This document shows, piece after piece, positions 1-8,383 of a stretch of DNA of 61,781 bases; within the stretch, counting starts at the first letter, position 1; every line of letters starts with the position of its first letter. The stretch comes from DASPRG01 sp963796125 (GTDB lineage Bacteria; Nitrospirota; Thermodesulfovibrionia; Thermodesulfovibrionales; SM23-35), in NCBI GenBank assembly GCA_963796125.1, contig CAWCKM010000041.1:1-61781 (forward strand), read 5' to 3'. Both the position numbers and the translations under genes were made by a program. The notes under the pieces were generated by a model. That model worked only from the letters and a program-made list of their open reading frames with translations, ran no database searches and was not told the origin of the DNA.

Positions 1-1
1 G

Positions 2-946
2 ATAGGGATAAACAGGGCAAGGAATATAAAAGGATTTTCTCACTGGGATATCGTCGACGACCAGATCAAGGTTTCAAAGAACGCCGGAATGACTATTGTG
101 AATCTCCATGATCCTTCGTATCCGGAAATGCTCAGGGAGATAGAAGGTGCCCCTATCGTTCTTTATACGAAGGGAGATATACAGCAGCAGGATAGATACG
201 CGGTCGCTATTGTCGGGTCACGCAAACCCTCTCTTTATGGCACTTCAATTGCCGAAAGTATTGCAGGGGAGCTTGCATCTATGGGCTTTACCATCGTGAG
301 CGGCATGGCCAGGGGTATTGATTCCATATCCCATAAGGGAGCATTGAGAGCAGGGGGGAGGACCTTTGCGGTGCTTGGATCAGGACTTGATATTCCCTAC
401 CCTTCAGAAAACAGAGGGTTGATGGATAAAATCGAAGACTGTGGTTGTGTTATAAGCGAGTTCCCTCCGGGGACTCCCCCTGATAAAGAAAACTTCCCCC
501 GGAGAAACCGAATAATCAGCGGGCTTTCTCTTGGTATACTCGTCATAGAGGCTACTTCTGACAGCGGCTCTCTGATCACAGCAGGATATGCTCTCGAACA
601 GGGGAGAGAAGTCTTCGCAGTTCCTGGTAACATAACCTCCCCTGCTTCAGAAGGAACAAATGAACTTATTAAAAGGGGAGCGATACTCACCCGTAAGGCA
701 GCTGATGTTATGGAGGAGCTTGCTCCTGTTTTGAAAGGGTTTATGCGGTCAAGCGAAAAGTTAAAGATAGAGGTAACAGATGAAGAAAAAAATCTTTGTA
801 ATTTCCTCTCCGGAGAGCCAAAACATATTGATAGTATCTCCAGAGAATGTGGACTGTCTACATCGAAGGTGCTTGAACTCCTTCTCGGGTTGGAATTGAA
901 AGGTGCGATTAGGCAAACAGCAGGGAACAGGTTTCTTCTTATATGA
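2..946 (+). CDS. dprA: DNA-processing protein DprA (5' end outside window)
   Basis: DprA loads RecA on incoming single-stranded DNA during natural transformation. The frame is open to the left edge (residues reading ARNIKGFSHWDI before the first ATG at 89), so the start lies outside the window. The Rossmann-like core is clear: GSRKPS, SGMARGID, a LGSGLDIPYP segment, SEFPPG, FPRRNRIISGLS and the FAVPGN/SEGTNELI stretch that is typical of the family. The last ~65 residues form the usual C-terminal winged-helix (DML1-like) domain. Its TGA overlaps the topA ATG (ATGA), and dprA-topA is a common bacterial gene pair, so the two are probably co-translated. Nothing in the visible part looks degraded. 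Confidence 0.95.
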   Translation: MGINRARNIKGFSHWDIVDDQIKVSKNAGMTIVNLHDPSYPEMLREIEGAPIVLYTKGDIQQQDRYAVAIVGSRKPSLYGTSIAESIAGELASMGFTIVSGMARGIDSISHKGALRAGGRTFAVLGSGLDIPYPSENRGLMDKIEDCGCVISEFPPGTPPDKENFPRRNRIISGLSLGILVIEATSDSGSLITAGYALEQGREVFAVPGNITSPASEGTNELIKRGAILTRKAADVMEELAPVLKGFMRSSEKLKIEVTDEEKNLCNFLSGEPKHIDSISRECGLSTSKVLELLLGLELKGAIRQTAGNRFLLI

Positions 947-3327
947 AATCAACACAGTCAAACCATAACAACCTTGTCATTGTTGAGTCACCTGCCAAGG
1001 CAAAAACTCTTCACAAGATACTCGGGGAAGGATTTGCCGTCAAGGCATCTATAGGGCACATAAAGGATCTCCCTAAAAAGGAAATAGGAGTTGATGAAAA
1101 GAATGATTTTAAACCTACTTATGTGGTAATTCCAGGGAAAGAAAAGATCATTAAAGAACTTAAAAAGGCATCAAAAGAGGCCGATACTATTTTTCTTGCT
1201 CCAGATCCTGATAGAGAAGGAGAGGCAATCGCGTGGCACATTGCATCAGAAATTGCAGACCTGAAATCCAAAAACGGCAAGGTATACAGAATTATTTTTA
1301 ATGAAATAACACAGCGGGCTGTTCAGGAAGCGATAAAAAACCCTGGCCGGATAGACATGAACAAGGTCGATGCCCAGCAGGCAAGAAGGATACTTGACAG
1401 ACTTGTCGGTTACAAACTGAGCCCTCTCCTGTGGAGAAAAGTCAGGAGAGGACTCAGTGCAGGAAGAGTACAATCTGTTGCAGTGGAGCTCATAGTTGAC
1501 AGAGACCGTGCAATAAAGGCATTCAGGCCTGAAGAATACTGGAGCATCAATGCAGAATTTGAAGGCTCTCAGCTTCCCGGTTTCTGGTCAAAACTTCACA
1601 AGATATATCAACTCGCAACCCAGGGGCACTCAGAAAAAGACAGCAAATTTCTCGTTCCTAACGAAAACGTTGCACATACGATAGTAAACGATCTGAGCAA
1701 TAAAGAATTTGTCTTAAGTAGGATAGAGCAAAAACGAAAGAGAAGGATGCCATACGCGCCGTTTATTACAAGCACTTTACAGCAAGAAGCAGTAAGGAAA
1801 TTAAAATTTCCGGCAAAGAAGACGATGATGATAGCCCAGCAGTTATATGAAGGTATTGAACTTGCTGAAGAGGGTGCGATCGGACTCATTACCTATATGA
1901 GAACTGATTCCTTCAGGGTGGCCTCTGAGGCTCAGGAGTGGGCACGTGAGTATGTCAGCAGAGCGTATGGAAAAGATTATATTCCTGAAAAACCTCCTGT
2001 TTACAAGAGTAAGGCTTCAGCGCAGGACGCACATGAGGCTATAAGGCCAACGTACTCTACAAGAAAACCAGAAGATATAAAACAATTTCTTACGAAAGAT
2101 CAATATGCCCTTTATGTACTGATATGGAATCGGTTCATATCCAGTCAGATGGCGCCAGCACAGCTTGATCAAACAACATTTATTATCGTAAGTCGTGAAG
2201 TGACAGACGCAATGGGAGATGGTGAATCCCCCCGTACTTCCTCCCTTGCATCTTACGAGTTCAGGGCATCAGGCACAGTAATCCGTTTCGACGGTTTCAT
2301 GGCTTTATATACAGAGGGGAAGGATGAGATGGAAGAGGAAGAAGGTCTGACATTGCCTTCACTCAAGGAAGGAGAAAGCCTGAAGCTACAGGACCTGCAA
2401 TCAAAACAGCATTTCACTCAACCTCCACCTCAGTATACTGAGGCGACACTCATTAAGGCATTGGAAGAAAAGGGGATTGGCAGACCAAGCACCTATGCAA
2501 CAATCCTTTCTACCATCCAGGAGAGAAAATACGTCCATAAAATAAACGGCAAGTTTACTCCCACTGATCTTGGTATTGTAGTAAATGATTTTCTCGTAGA
2601 AAGATTCCCTGAACTCATGGATATTGATTTCACCGCAAAGATGGAGGATGAGTTAGATCATATTGAAGAAGGAAAAATGAAATGGATAAAGGTTGTGAAA
2701 GATTTTTATACCCCTTTCAGTAACGACCTTGCTGATGTTGAAAAGACCAAAGGAAAGATTAAACCACAGGACATCCCTACTGATTTGAAGTGTGAGAAGT
2801 GCGGCCTTCCCATGGTCATACGATGGGGAAGACATGGAAGATTTTTGGCATGTTCCGGATTCCCACAATGTAAAAACACAAAACCACTTCTTACGGAGGA
2901 CACAGAGCACAAGGAACCGGGCTCTGAAAATATTACCCAGGTAACAGAAGAAAAGTGTGAAAAGTGTGCTTCCCCTATGGTGATAAAGGTGGGAAAATAC
3001 GGCAGATTCCTTGCCTGTTCACAATATCCTGAGTGCAAAAATACAAAGCCTCTCTCAACGGGCTTAAAATGTCCGCAGGACGGAGGGAATATCGTAGAAA
3101 GGCGTTTTAAAAGAGGGAAACCTTTCTGGAGTTGTGGAAACTACCCAACATGCAAATTTACTTTATGGTATAAACCCATACCTCACAAGTGCCCTCAATG
3201 CAACACAGAGTTTCTCCTCGAAAAAAGAGACAGGACAGGAAAGCTGATACATTTCTGCTATGACAAGAAATGCGGATACAAAGAGGAGATAAAAGAGACA
3301 GACCCTAACATAAACCCTTTACTCTGA
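943..3327 (+). CDS. topA: DNA topoisomerase I
   Basis: Type IA topoisomerase that relaxes negative supercoils. The N-terminal Toprim domain starts with VIVESPAKAKT and has the acidic PDPDREGEAIAWH motif. The catalytic tyrosine is Tyr318 in GLITYMRTDS, and LSAGRVQSVA and GIGRPSTYA are further conserved blocks. The C-terminus carries two near-identical four-cysteine zinc ribbons (CEKCG...ACSGFPQCKNTKP and CEKCA...ACSQYPECKNTKP) and two more divergent cysteine repeats. At 794 residues it has the length expected for a bacterial TopA with several zinc ribbons. It starts in an ATGA overlap with dprA and its TGA overlaps the next ATG, so dprA, topA and the P-loop gene probably form one operon. Confidence 0.98.
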   Translation: MKSTQSNHNNLVIVESPAKAKTLHKILGEGFAVKASIGHIKDLPKKEIGVDEKNDFKPTYVVIPGKEKIIKELKKASKEADTIFLAPDPDREGEAIAWHIASEIADLKSKNGKVYRIIFNEITQRAVQEAIKNPGRIDMNKVDAQQARRILDRLVGYKLSPLLWRKVRRGLSAGRVQSVAVELIVDRDRAIKAFRPEEYWSINAEFEGSQLPGFWSKLHKIYQLATQGHSEKDSKFLVPNENVAHTIVNDLSNKEFVLSRIEQKRKRRMPYAPFITSTLQQEAVRKLKFPAKKTMMIAQQLYEGIELAEEGAIGLITYMRTDSFRVASEAQEWAREYVSRAYGKDYIPEKPPVYKSKASAQDAHEAIRPTYSTRKPEDIKQFLTKDQYALYVLIWNRFISSQMAPAQLDQTTFIIVSREVTDAMGDGESPRTSSLASYEFRASGTVIRFDGFMALYTEGKDEMEEEEGLTLPSLKEGESLKLQDLQSKQHFTQPPPQYTEATLIKALEEKGIGRPSTYATILSTIQERKYVHKINGKFTPTDLGIVVNDFLVERFPELMDIDFTAKMEDELDHIEEGKMKWIKVVKDFYTPFSNDLADVEKTKGKIKPQDIPTDLKCEKCGLPMVIRWGRHGRFLACSGFPQCKNTKPLLTEDTEHKEPGSENITQVTEEKCEKCASPMVIKVGKYGRFLACSQYPECKNTKPLSTGLKCPQDGGNIVERRFKRGKPFWSCGNYPTCKFTLWYKPIPHKCPQCNTEFLLEKRDRTGKLIHFCYDKKCGYKEEIKETDPNINPLL

Positions 3328-3866
3328 TGAGGCCATTTATTATAGGCATTGGAGGAGCCCACAGCAAGGTTGGGAAGACAACCATTGCCTGTAAGATCCT
3401 GAGAAGACTTCAGGATTGGGGGGCCATTAAATATACGAAGACTTCATTCTATAGCTCTATCACCGACAATCCGGATATACTACGGCAGGAACATAAGGAT
3501 ACCAGCAGGCTTTTGAACGCCGGTGCCCAGAATGTCCTCTGGGTTCAGTCACCTTCTGAAGGCCTTCAGGAGGTTCTCCAGGTAGCCATCGATATGCTTT
3601 CATATGTCAAGGGAATCGTTCTCGAGGGAAACAGTGCAATTGAGGTATTAATGCCTGAACTCGTAATATTTGTTGCCGGGGATAGAGAAATCAAAAGAGG
3701 TGCTGAAAAAATCCTCCGAATGGCTGACGCCGTCATCTTCGATAAAGACCTTCCAGAGGATACTCCAACGGCTGCTGCAAGACTGCATATCAATAATGAA
3801 GAAGAGTATATCAATTTTATTATGGGACGTCTGAATTTGAAAATAAAAAAAGCGCCCAAATCCTGA
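3327..3866 (+). CDS. MobB-like P-loop NTPase
   Basis: A 179-residue P-loop protein with Walker A GGAHSKVGKTT close to the N-terminus, followed by KILRRLQDWGAIKYTKT. This resembles MobB (molybdopterin-guanine dinucleotide biosynthesis protein B), which binds GTP and assists MobA. The C-terminal half (VLEGNSAIEVLMPELVIFVAGD) fits the nucleotide-dependent fold of that family. The ATG overlaps the topA stop by one base. A MoaE-like gene lies 3.6 kb away, which is weak support for a molybdenum cofactor role. A related P-loop protein of unknown substrate is the alternative. The fold call is firm; the cofactor role is inferred. Confidence 0.7.
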   Translation: MRPFIIGIGGAHSKVGKTTIACKILRRLQDWGAIKYTKTSFYSSITDNPDILRQEHKDTSRLLNAGAQNVLWVQSPSEGLQEVLQVAIDMLSYVKGIVLEGNSAIEVLMPELVIFVAGDREIKRGAEKILRMADAVIFDKDLPEDTPTAAARLHINNEEEYINFIMGRLNLKIKKAPKS

Positions 3867-3884
3867 AAAATCACACCGCATCTT

Positions 3885-4556
3885 CTATTTATTTTTCCCT
3901 ATGAGGAGCGTTGACCTTTTTATTGCTACAAGGAGATAATCTTTGAATTTCTCCGGGAAAAGCCATTTTATCCCCAGCTTTTCCGCCCATTTAATCAAGC
4001 CTTGATCTGCCGTAACAAGCAAGGCGTCCAATTCCATGGCGAGCAGGAGAAGATCAACATCTTCCTTGCTATCGATAATGCCCTCTCTCAAGGCCTCCCG
4101 GTATTTCCGTCTCAGATCCTGGATAATCTCGTCAGGACTTTTTTCAGCAACACTTCTCACAGCCTTTTCTGCGATACGGAGCCCTTTGTTTACTCTTTCC
4201 CGTATGTCCTCTATCAGCTCGTATAGAAGAAAGGCCGGACATTTTAGTTCGTGTTTCTTAGGTGGTTTTTGGTGGAGTATCAGGAGTAAGTCTTCTGGTA
4301 TCTTATCTTTCTCAACAAAATGCAGGAGCTCTTCAAAAATTGACGGTGGCATATAGAACTCAAGAATATGAATCTGAGCTGCTAAGAAAAGAAAGGCCTC
4401 AAGAGCTTCTGTAGGAGTATCACCAAAACTTCCCCTCACATCCGGGTTTACAAAAAGACTGGTATCCAATACAACCCTCTGGGGGTAGAAAGTCCCTTCA
4501 AACTTGCTTGACGATTCTTCAGTATTTAGGTTTTTTTTAGCTTTTCTTGCGGGCAT
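3885..4556 (-). CDS. Predicted RNA-free RNase P (HARP, PIN domain; also named RNA ligase partner protein)
   Basis: PIN-domain protein of the UPF0278/PIN_5 family, first called RNA ligase partner and later shown in Aquifex (Aq_880, HARP) to be a protein-only RNase P that matures tRNA 5' ends. Visible signature: VVLDTSLFVNPDV, FGDTPTEALEAFL, and the C-terminal DVDLLLLAMELDALLVTADQ followed by GLIKWAEKLGI. The acidic residues D31, D162, D166 and D184 keep the relative spacing that I recall for the Aq_880 active site (D7, D138, D142, D160). A helical region (about residues 85-155) sits between the metal-binding segments, as in HARP. The N-terminal ~25 residues are an extension. It stands alone on the minus strand between two plus-strand genes. 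Confidence 0.85.
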   Translation of the reverse strand: MPARKAKKNLNTEESSSKFEGTFYPQRVVLDTSLFVNPDVRGSFGDTPTEALEAFLFLAAQIHILEFYMPPSIFEELLHFVEKDKIPEDLLLILHQKPPKKHELKCPAFLLYELIEDIRERVNKGLRIAEKAVRSVAEKSPDEIIQDLRRKYREALREGIIDSKEDVDLLLLAMELDALLVTADQGLIKWAEKLGIKWLFPEKFKDYLLVAIKRSTLLIGKNK

Positions 4557-4670
4557 TTACAGCTTCTTCATCTCCGGTCTTCTCTCTTTATAAATTATCA
4601 TTAAAAAGAACTGAAAAGTAAAGGTGGAGATTTGTTTGTTGTTTCATTTTATTAGATTTGAGTTATCTGT

Positions 4671-4676
4671 TATAAT
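4671..4676 (+). promoter_or_regulatory. Candidate -10 box directly before a gene start (possible leaderless mRNA)
   Basis: A perfect TATAAT ends only 6 bases before the ATG at 4683, and no Shine-Dalgarno-like sequence lies between. If this is the promoter, transcription would start at or next to the ATG. No convincing -35 is visible at 17-18 bp spacing. It could also be chance in an AT-rich gap. Confidence 0.35.
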
Positions 4677-4682
4677 GGTAAA

Positions 4683-5399
4683 ATGTTGCTCAGACTATTT
4701 TTAGTCATATTTTTCTTATTCATCCCTTCTTTTGCCTTTGCTTGGGGACCATTAACACATACCTATCTTGGGAATGAGATTTATTATTTTGGATCTATTT
4801 TGCCTGCATGGGTATTCAACCTCTTGAAGCGATACAGAGGTGACTTTCTCTATGGGAATATTATGGCTGATATTATCCTGGCAAAAAACCTTCTGCCCCC
4901 GGAAAAGAATTCCCATAGCTGGGAAGTAGGATTCGGCCTCCTGGAGGCAGCAAAAAAGTCTTCCGAAAAAACTTTTTCCCTTGGTTACATAAGTCATCTC
5001 GCTGCTGATACTGTTGCTCACAGCATTTATACCAGAAGGAAAAATATCAGGCATACCTTTATCGAACTACGGGCGGATAGCCTCATTCATAAGAAATACT
5101 GGGTTCAGGCCGTAGGCATTGACAGAGTTATTCAACATCGCAATGACAGATTCCTTGAACAATCTCTCGACCGTGCCATCTTTTCTTTTAAAACCAACAA
5201 GCGAATCTTCAAGGGGATGCTTTTCCTGTCGGGTCTTAATAAAAAGGGATTTGGTGAATTTATCGACAGAAATCTGTTAATACCGGTCAAGAGGGAGGAA
5301 ATCAAGAAACTTCATGCAGAGTCTCTTGACAGCATTATCGATGTTCTTAGATATGGAGATTGCTCGCCAGTCCTTAAGAAAAATCCCTTTGTGAGATGA
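4683..5399 (+). CDS. Secreted zinc-dependent phospholipase C-like protein
   Basis: The first 20 residues form a signal peptide (LLRLFLVIFFLFIPSFAFA) with cleavage expected before Trp21. The mature protein would start WGPLTH, the same N-terminal Trp/His arrangement used to bind zinc in the bacterial phospholipase C/S1-P1 nuclease family (Zn_dep_PLPC). Further candidate metal ligands are the Asp in GNIMADI, the His in NSHSWEVG and the HLAADTVAH motif. At 238 residues it matches the family domain alone. It probably acts on phospholipids outside the inner membrane, but the substrate cannot be read from the sequence. It is a single gene with a candidate -10 immediately upstream. Confidence 0.75.
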   Translation: MLLRLFLVIFFLFIPSFAFAWGPLTHTYLGNEIYYFGSILPAWVFNLLKRYRGDFLYGNIMADIILAKNLLPPEKNSHSWEVGFGLLEAAKKSSEKTFSLGYISHLAADTVAHSIYTRRKNIRHTFIELRADSLIHKKYWVQAVGIDRVIQHRNDRFLEQSLDRAIFSFKTNKRIFKGMLFLSGLNKKGFGEFIDRNLLIPVKREEIKKLHAESLDSIIDVLRYGDCSPVLKKNPFVR

Positions 5400-5441
5400 G
5401 ACTCAGACAGTGAAGAAGATTCTCTGTGTATCCACTAAGCC

Positions 5442-5654
5442 CTACCGTTTATAAATCTTTTTCATAATCTCCGGGAACTTGCTTTTGAACTCTGGGTATA
5501 CCCTGCCGAGAAACAGTTTTAACCCCTTGATCTCGAGCTTCAGATCCTCAATCTCTTTCAGGGAAGCACTCGTTTCTTCTACCTTTTCTGTAAGTATTAC
5601 AAGTTCCTTTTCGAGCAGATTAATTTTTTCTTTTAATGCTCTCTCTTCTTTCAA
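5442..5654 (-). CDS. Small coiled-coil protein
   Basis: A 70-residue, charge-rich protein with a heptad-like Leu/Ile pattern over roughly residues 5-48 (KINLLEKELVILTEKVEE and so on) and a basic C-terminus (FPEIMKKIYKR). The reading frame starts at a TTG that overlaps the deoC stop (TTGA), which suggests translational coupling. There is no recognisable family. It is probably real given the coupling and the coherent amphipathic composition, but short charged frames can arise by chance. Confidence 0.5.
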   Translation of the reverse strand: MKEERALKEKINLLEKELVILTEKVEETSASLKEIEDLKLEIKGLKLFLGRVYPEFKSKFPEIMKKIYKR

Positions 5655-6388
5655 TTTCTTTCTCCCTTTTTAACATTCATGTTTTTTAAAGACAAGGTTC
5701 CTTGCATATGCCTCTTCCACTCTTTTACAATGTTGACTCCTGCTGATGACCCGATCCGCGTGGCACCAGCTTTAAGCAAATCGAGGACCTGCTCCAGGGA
5801 CCTTATACCCCCTGCAGCCTTGATGCCGGCAGCATCTCCAACAATACTCTTGATAAGTCTGATGTCTTCTTCTCTTGCACCATGAGGACCAAAACCAGTT
5901 GATGTCTTTATAAACTCTGACCCTGCATCAAGAGCTATCTCTATAACTTGCTTCTTCTCTTTGTTATCGAGGTAGCAGGTCTCTATTATCGTTTTATGAA
6001 TGAGTCCTTTCGTTGCCATAATGACATCAGTAATGTCTTTCTTGACTGTTTCCCAATCACCTGATTTCAGGGCACCTGTGTTTATCACAATGTCAAGTTC
6101 GTCAGCACCGTCAAGGGAGGCATTCATTGCTTCATAGACCTTAACCTCGGTGAGCATCATTCCGAGGGGAAAACTTATAACTGTTGAAATCCTGACACCA
6201 GTGCCTTTGAGAAACTCCCTCGCTTTCCTTATGAAACTTGGATGAATACAGACAGAATAAAAACCGAATTGCTCTGCCTCCTCACAGCATTCTTTCAGGT
6301 CTGTATAAGTGGCATCAGGTCTGAGCAATGAGTGGTCGATTACACCTGCTATGTCTCTCTGCTTCAAGGCATTCACCATCTCATTCAT
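5651..6388 (-). CDS. deoC: Deoxyribose-phosphate aldolase
   Basis: Class I aldolase that splits 2-deoxyribose 5-phosphate into glyceraldehyde 3-phosphate and acetaldehyde. Motifs: IDHSLLRPDAT at the N-terminus, ISFPLGMM, DELDIVINTGALKSGDW, the Schiff-base lysine in EFIKTSTGFGPHGA, and KAAGGIRSLEQVLDLLKAGATRIGSS at the C-terminal phosphate site. I place the start at the internal ATG (6388), because the 16 upstream residues belong to the preceding aminotransferase coding region; the two genes overlap by eight bases. The small coiled-coil gene follows and overlaps its stop. Confidence 0.93.
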   Translation of the reverse strand: MNEMVNALKQRDIAGVIDHSLLRPDATYTDLKECCEEAEQFGFYSVCIHPSFIRKAREFLKGTGVRISTVISFPLGMMLTEVKVYEAMNASLDGADELDIVINTGALKSGDWETVKKDITDVIMATKGLIHKTIIETCYLDNKEKKQVIEIALDAGSEFIKTSTGFGPHGAREEDIRLIKSIVGDAAGIKAAGGIRSLEQVLDLLKAGATRIGSSAGVNIVKEWKRHMQGTLSLKNMNVKKGERN

Positions 6389-7272
6389 ATCCCCAGAGAG
6401 ATGGTCCCTCTGCCTTGATATTTGCCACATATGCACGCACTTCCTCTTTATAAGCAGAATGAAGAAGTTTTGTTATCCTGCCCACTTCATATTTCTTGTT
6501 ATCAATCTTTGATACCGGCATGACCTCAAGAGTGGAACTCGTGACAAAGACTTCCTCTGCAGCAAAGAGATCCTCCGTTATAAACTCGCCTTCATTTACC
6601 TTGATCTCCATCGCGGCGTGAAAGATCTAAGACTACTCCTCTCGTTATACCATCGAGTATTCCGCATTCAGGAGCGGGGGTGCAGAGTGTACCTTCGGTA
6701 TAGAAGAACACATTACAGATTGTGCCTTCCGTGAGTTTCTTATGCACATTCAGCATGATCACCTCATAGGCGCCTCTCTTTTTTGCTTCAATCTTGGCAA
6801 GAATATTATTGAGAAAGTTCAGGGACTTTATCTGAGGATTGATTGCCTCTTTGAAGTTTCTTTTCGTCTCTGGGATAATAAGGCTTATACCATTCTCATA
6901 GAATGATGTTGGGTAGTCTTTCATCTCTTGCGCGACAATAACTGTCGTAGGCTCGGGGCAGAGATCAGGGTCAAGGCCGATGGGGCCATATCCCCTCGAT
7001 ACCGTTAAGCGAACATAGGCATTCCTCAGAGAGTTTGCGATAAGGGTTTCATAGACAGCCCTTTTGAGAGAGTCAGCATCAACTGGCATGGTCAATCCTA
7101 TTAACGACGCAGAACGAAAGAGCCTTCCGAGGTGTTCATCGAGCATGAATGTGACCCCGTCATACACTCTCATGGTTTCATATATGCCATCTCCGTAAAG
7201 AAAACCATGATCGAAAATGGAAATGACCGCTTCCTTCGATGGTACAAGCTTCCCGTTTAAATAAATCTGCAT
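6381..7272 (-). CDS. Class IV PLP aminotransferase (branched-chain or D-amino acid type), one frame break
   Basis: The first 226-residue frame has the fold-IV features: DHGFLYGDGIYETMRVYDG, the PLP-binding lysine in INPQIKSLNFLNNILAK, and LTEGTICNVFFYTEG. The C-terminus continues in another frame from about 6611 (ITEDLFAAEEVFVTSSTLEVMPV, then a tail ending at 6381), which is exactly the missing part of the family. A one-base indel near 6611 therefore splits one gene of ~290 residues. The family includes IlvE, D-alanine aminotransferase and aminodeoxychorismate lyase; motifs here do not separate IlvE from the D-amino acid enzyme. It overlaps deoC downstream. A sequencing error is the likeliest cause of the break. 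Confidence 0.8.
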
Positions 7273-7321
7273 GCCCTAATTATACAGCAAAGTGTAAGAC
7301 TTTGAGGGCAGTGTCTAAATC

Positions 7322-7453
7322 TTAAGCCAAAGGTATATTTTCGAAGATATCAACCTTGAGGTCTCCTCTTCCGCTTGGCCAGATGCCTTTTTGAGACCTT
7401 TCGTTCCAATAATCCCGACCACTTTCTTTTATAGAAAACTTAAAAGAACTCAT
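7322..7453 (-). CDS. Possible small protein downstream of the MoaE-like gene
   Basis: A 43-codon frame begins with ATG at 7453, inside the last codons of the MoaE-like gene (14-base overlap), and ends with TAA at 7322. The product is hydrophilic with an unusual Trp/Gly-rich stretch (DYWNERSQKGIWPSGRG). I do not recognise it. Overlap with the upstream gene and the non-random composition favour a real product; its size leaves real doubt. Confidence 0.35.
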   Translation of the reverse strand: MSSFKFSIKESGRDYWNERSQKGIWPSGRGDLKVDIFENIPLA

Positions 7454-7790
7454 TTTCGGAAACGACCTCTTTTTTTATCTTCGATATAAGCTCTTCAAAG
7501 GTTGGCAAGACATCTGTTCTTAGCCTTCCAGAAACCAATACATACATGATATCATCTCCAACTTTGAGGTTCCCTTCATTGATCCAGGCCTTGATTGCCA
7601 CGATACCCTCTTTCTTTCTATATTCTGTTATAAGGGAGTTCAGTCTTTCACTATCATAAGAAAGATACATCCTTTTCACACTCTTCCCATCTTTCGATGT
7701 AGCTCTAACAATTCCATTATGTATAAGAATCATCCCGAGTTCCCTGGGATCTGAACTCGCTTTTATCTGAGCTATCCATTGTTCAATCAC
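7440..7790 (-). CDS. Divergent MoaE-like protein (molybdopterin synthase large-subunit fold)
   Basis: A 116-residue protein that follows the MoaE pattern: GMILIHNGIVRATSKDGKSV matches the N-terminal strand and loop, and GNLKVGDDIMYVLVSGRLR matches the G-L-x-x-G-D-x-I-x-x-V-x-V-x-x-x-H-R core. MoaE moves sulfur onto precursor Z to form molybdopterin. The protein ends shortly after this core, so the C-terminal lysine motif (KxxxPxWKxE) that supplies catalytic residues is absent. It may be a non-catalytic homologue or have a changed role. ATG at 7790 is preceded by GGAGG. Confidence 0.6.
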   Translation of the reverse strand: MIEQWIAQIKASSDPRELGMILIHNGIVRATSKDGKSVKRMYLSYDSERLNSLITEYRKKEGIVAIKAWINEGNLKVGDDIMYVLVSGRLRTDVLPTFEELISKIKKEVVSENEFF

Positions 7791-7794
7791 TGAA

Positions 7795-8076
7795 CCTCCA
7801 TAGGGGGACTTAGAGTCAATATTTTTAAATCCTTTTGCTTAGTATAAATCAAATTTCATAGATAAAGGAGATTTGTGTGCTGAATTCTCTGGGAGCAATC
7901 CCGCAACACCGCAGCGTTGGATTTAAGATGGGAAGGAAAAATGGATGAAAGTTTTTTATGGAAAATATGAAATGCGTTTCTGACAGGAATCCTCTGTCTT
8001 TTTCACTCAGGCTCCCTGTTTTGTCCGGTGATTTTACTCACCGTGATTCCTATCTCCCCGGTTTTAAGATGTAGCT
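7795..8076. other. Gene-free stretch between divergent genes
   Basis: A 280-bp divergent intergenic region. It holds an AGTATAAAT-type AT-rich block near 7840, a small inverted repeat GACAGG...CCTCTGTC near 7981-7999 and a perfect CGGTGA/TCACCG hairpin near 8025-8042. It probably carries the promoters of both flanking genes. I could not assign any RNA family. Confidence 0.4.
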
Positions 8077-8334
8077 ATGCAGCTTGCAAATGAACAAGAT
8101 ACAAAACGAGCCAGTGATGAAAGCAAAAATGTTAAGCGGAACCATGTTGCAGCAAAGGTATGGAGTGAACCATTGCAGGCGCACGTGTGGGTAGTTGCTG
8201 ATGAAGAAGACATCGAGGTTTTCACTACTCATGGCCTTAGAGGGGAAATCTATACCTCTGATGAGATACTGGCACTCAATTGCATGGACAGTGATTCACT
8301 GAAAGCTCTTCATACGATACTCTTCGATAAATAA
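8077..8334 (+). CDS. Hypothetical protein, 85 residues
   Basis: An acidic protein with no recognised family. The central part (AKVWSEPLQAHVWVVADEEDIE) looks like a single beta-rich module followed by a short helix near the C-terminus. It sits 50 bases upstream of a nuclease-like gene on the same strand and may be co-transcribed with it. Codon use looks like the neighbours. It could be a partner of the nuclease-like protein, but only position supports this. Confidence 0.6.
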   Translation: MQLANEQDTKRASDESKNVKRNHVAAKVWSEPLQAHVWVVADEEDIEVFTTHGLRGEIYTSDEILALNCMDSDSLKALHTILFDK

Positions 8335-8383
8335 GATGAGGCTCGGTTCTTAAAAAATCATAAATAACAACATCCTAAGATCC

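Noticed and set aside
7861..7980. GGGAGCAATCCCGCAACACCGCAG resembling part of a cobalamin riboswitch
   Set aside because: Other required boxes and pairings are not visible, and no cobalamin gene follows.
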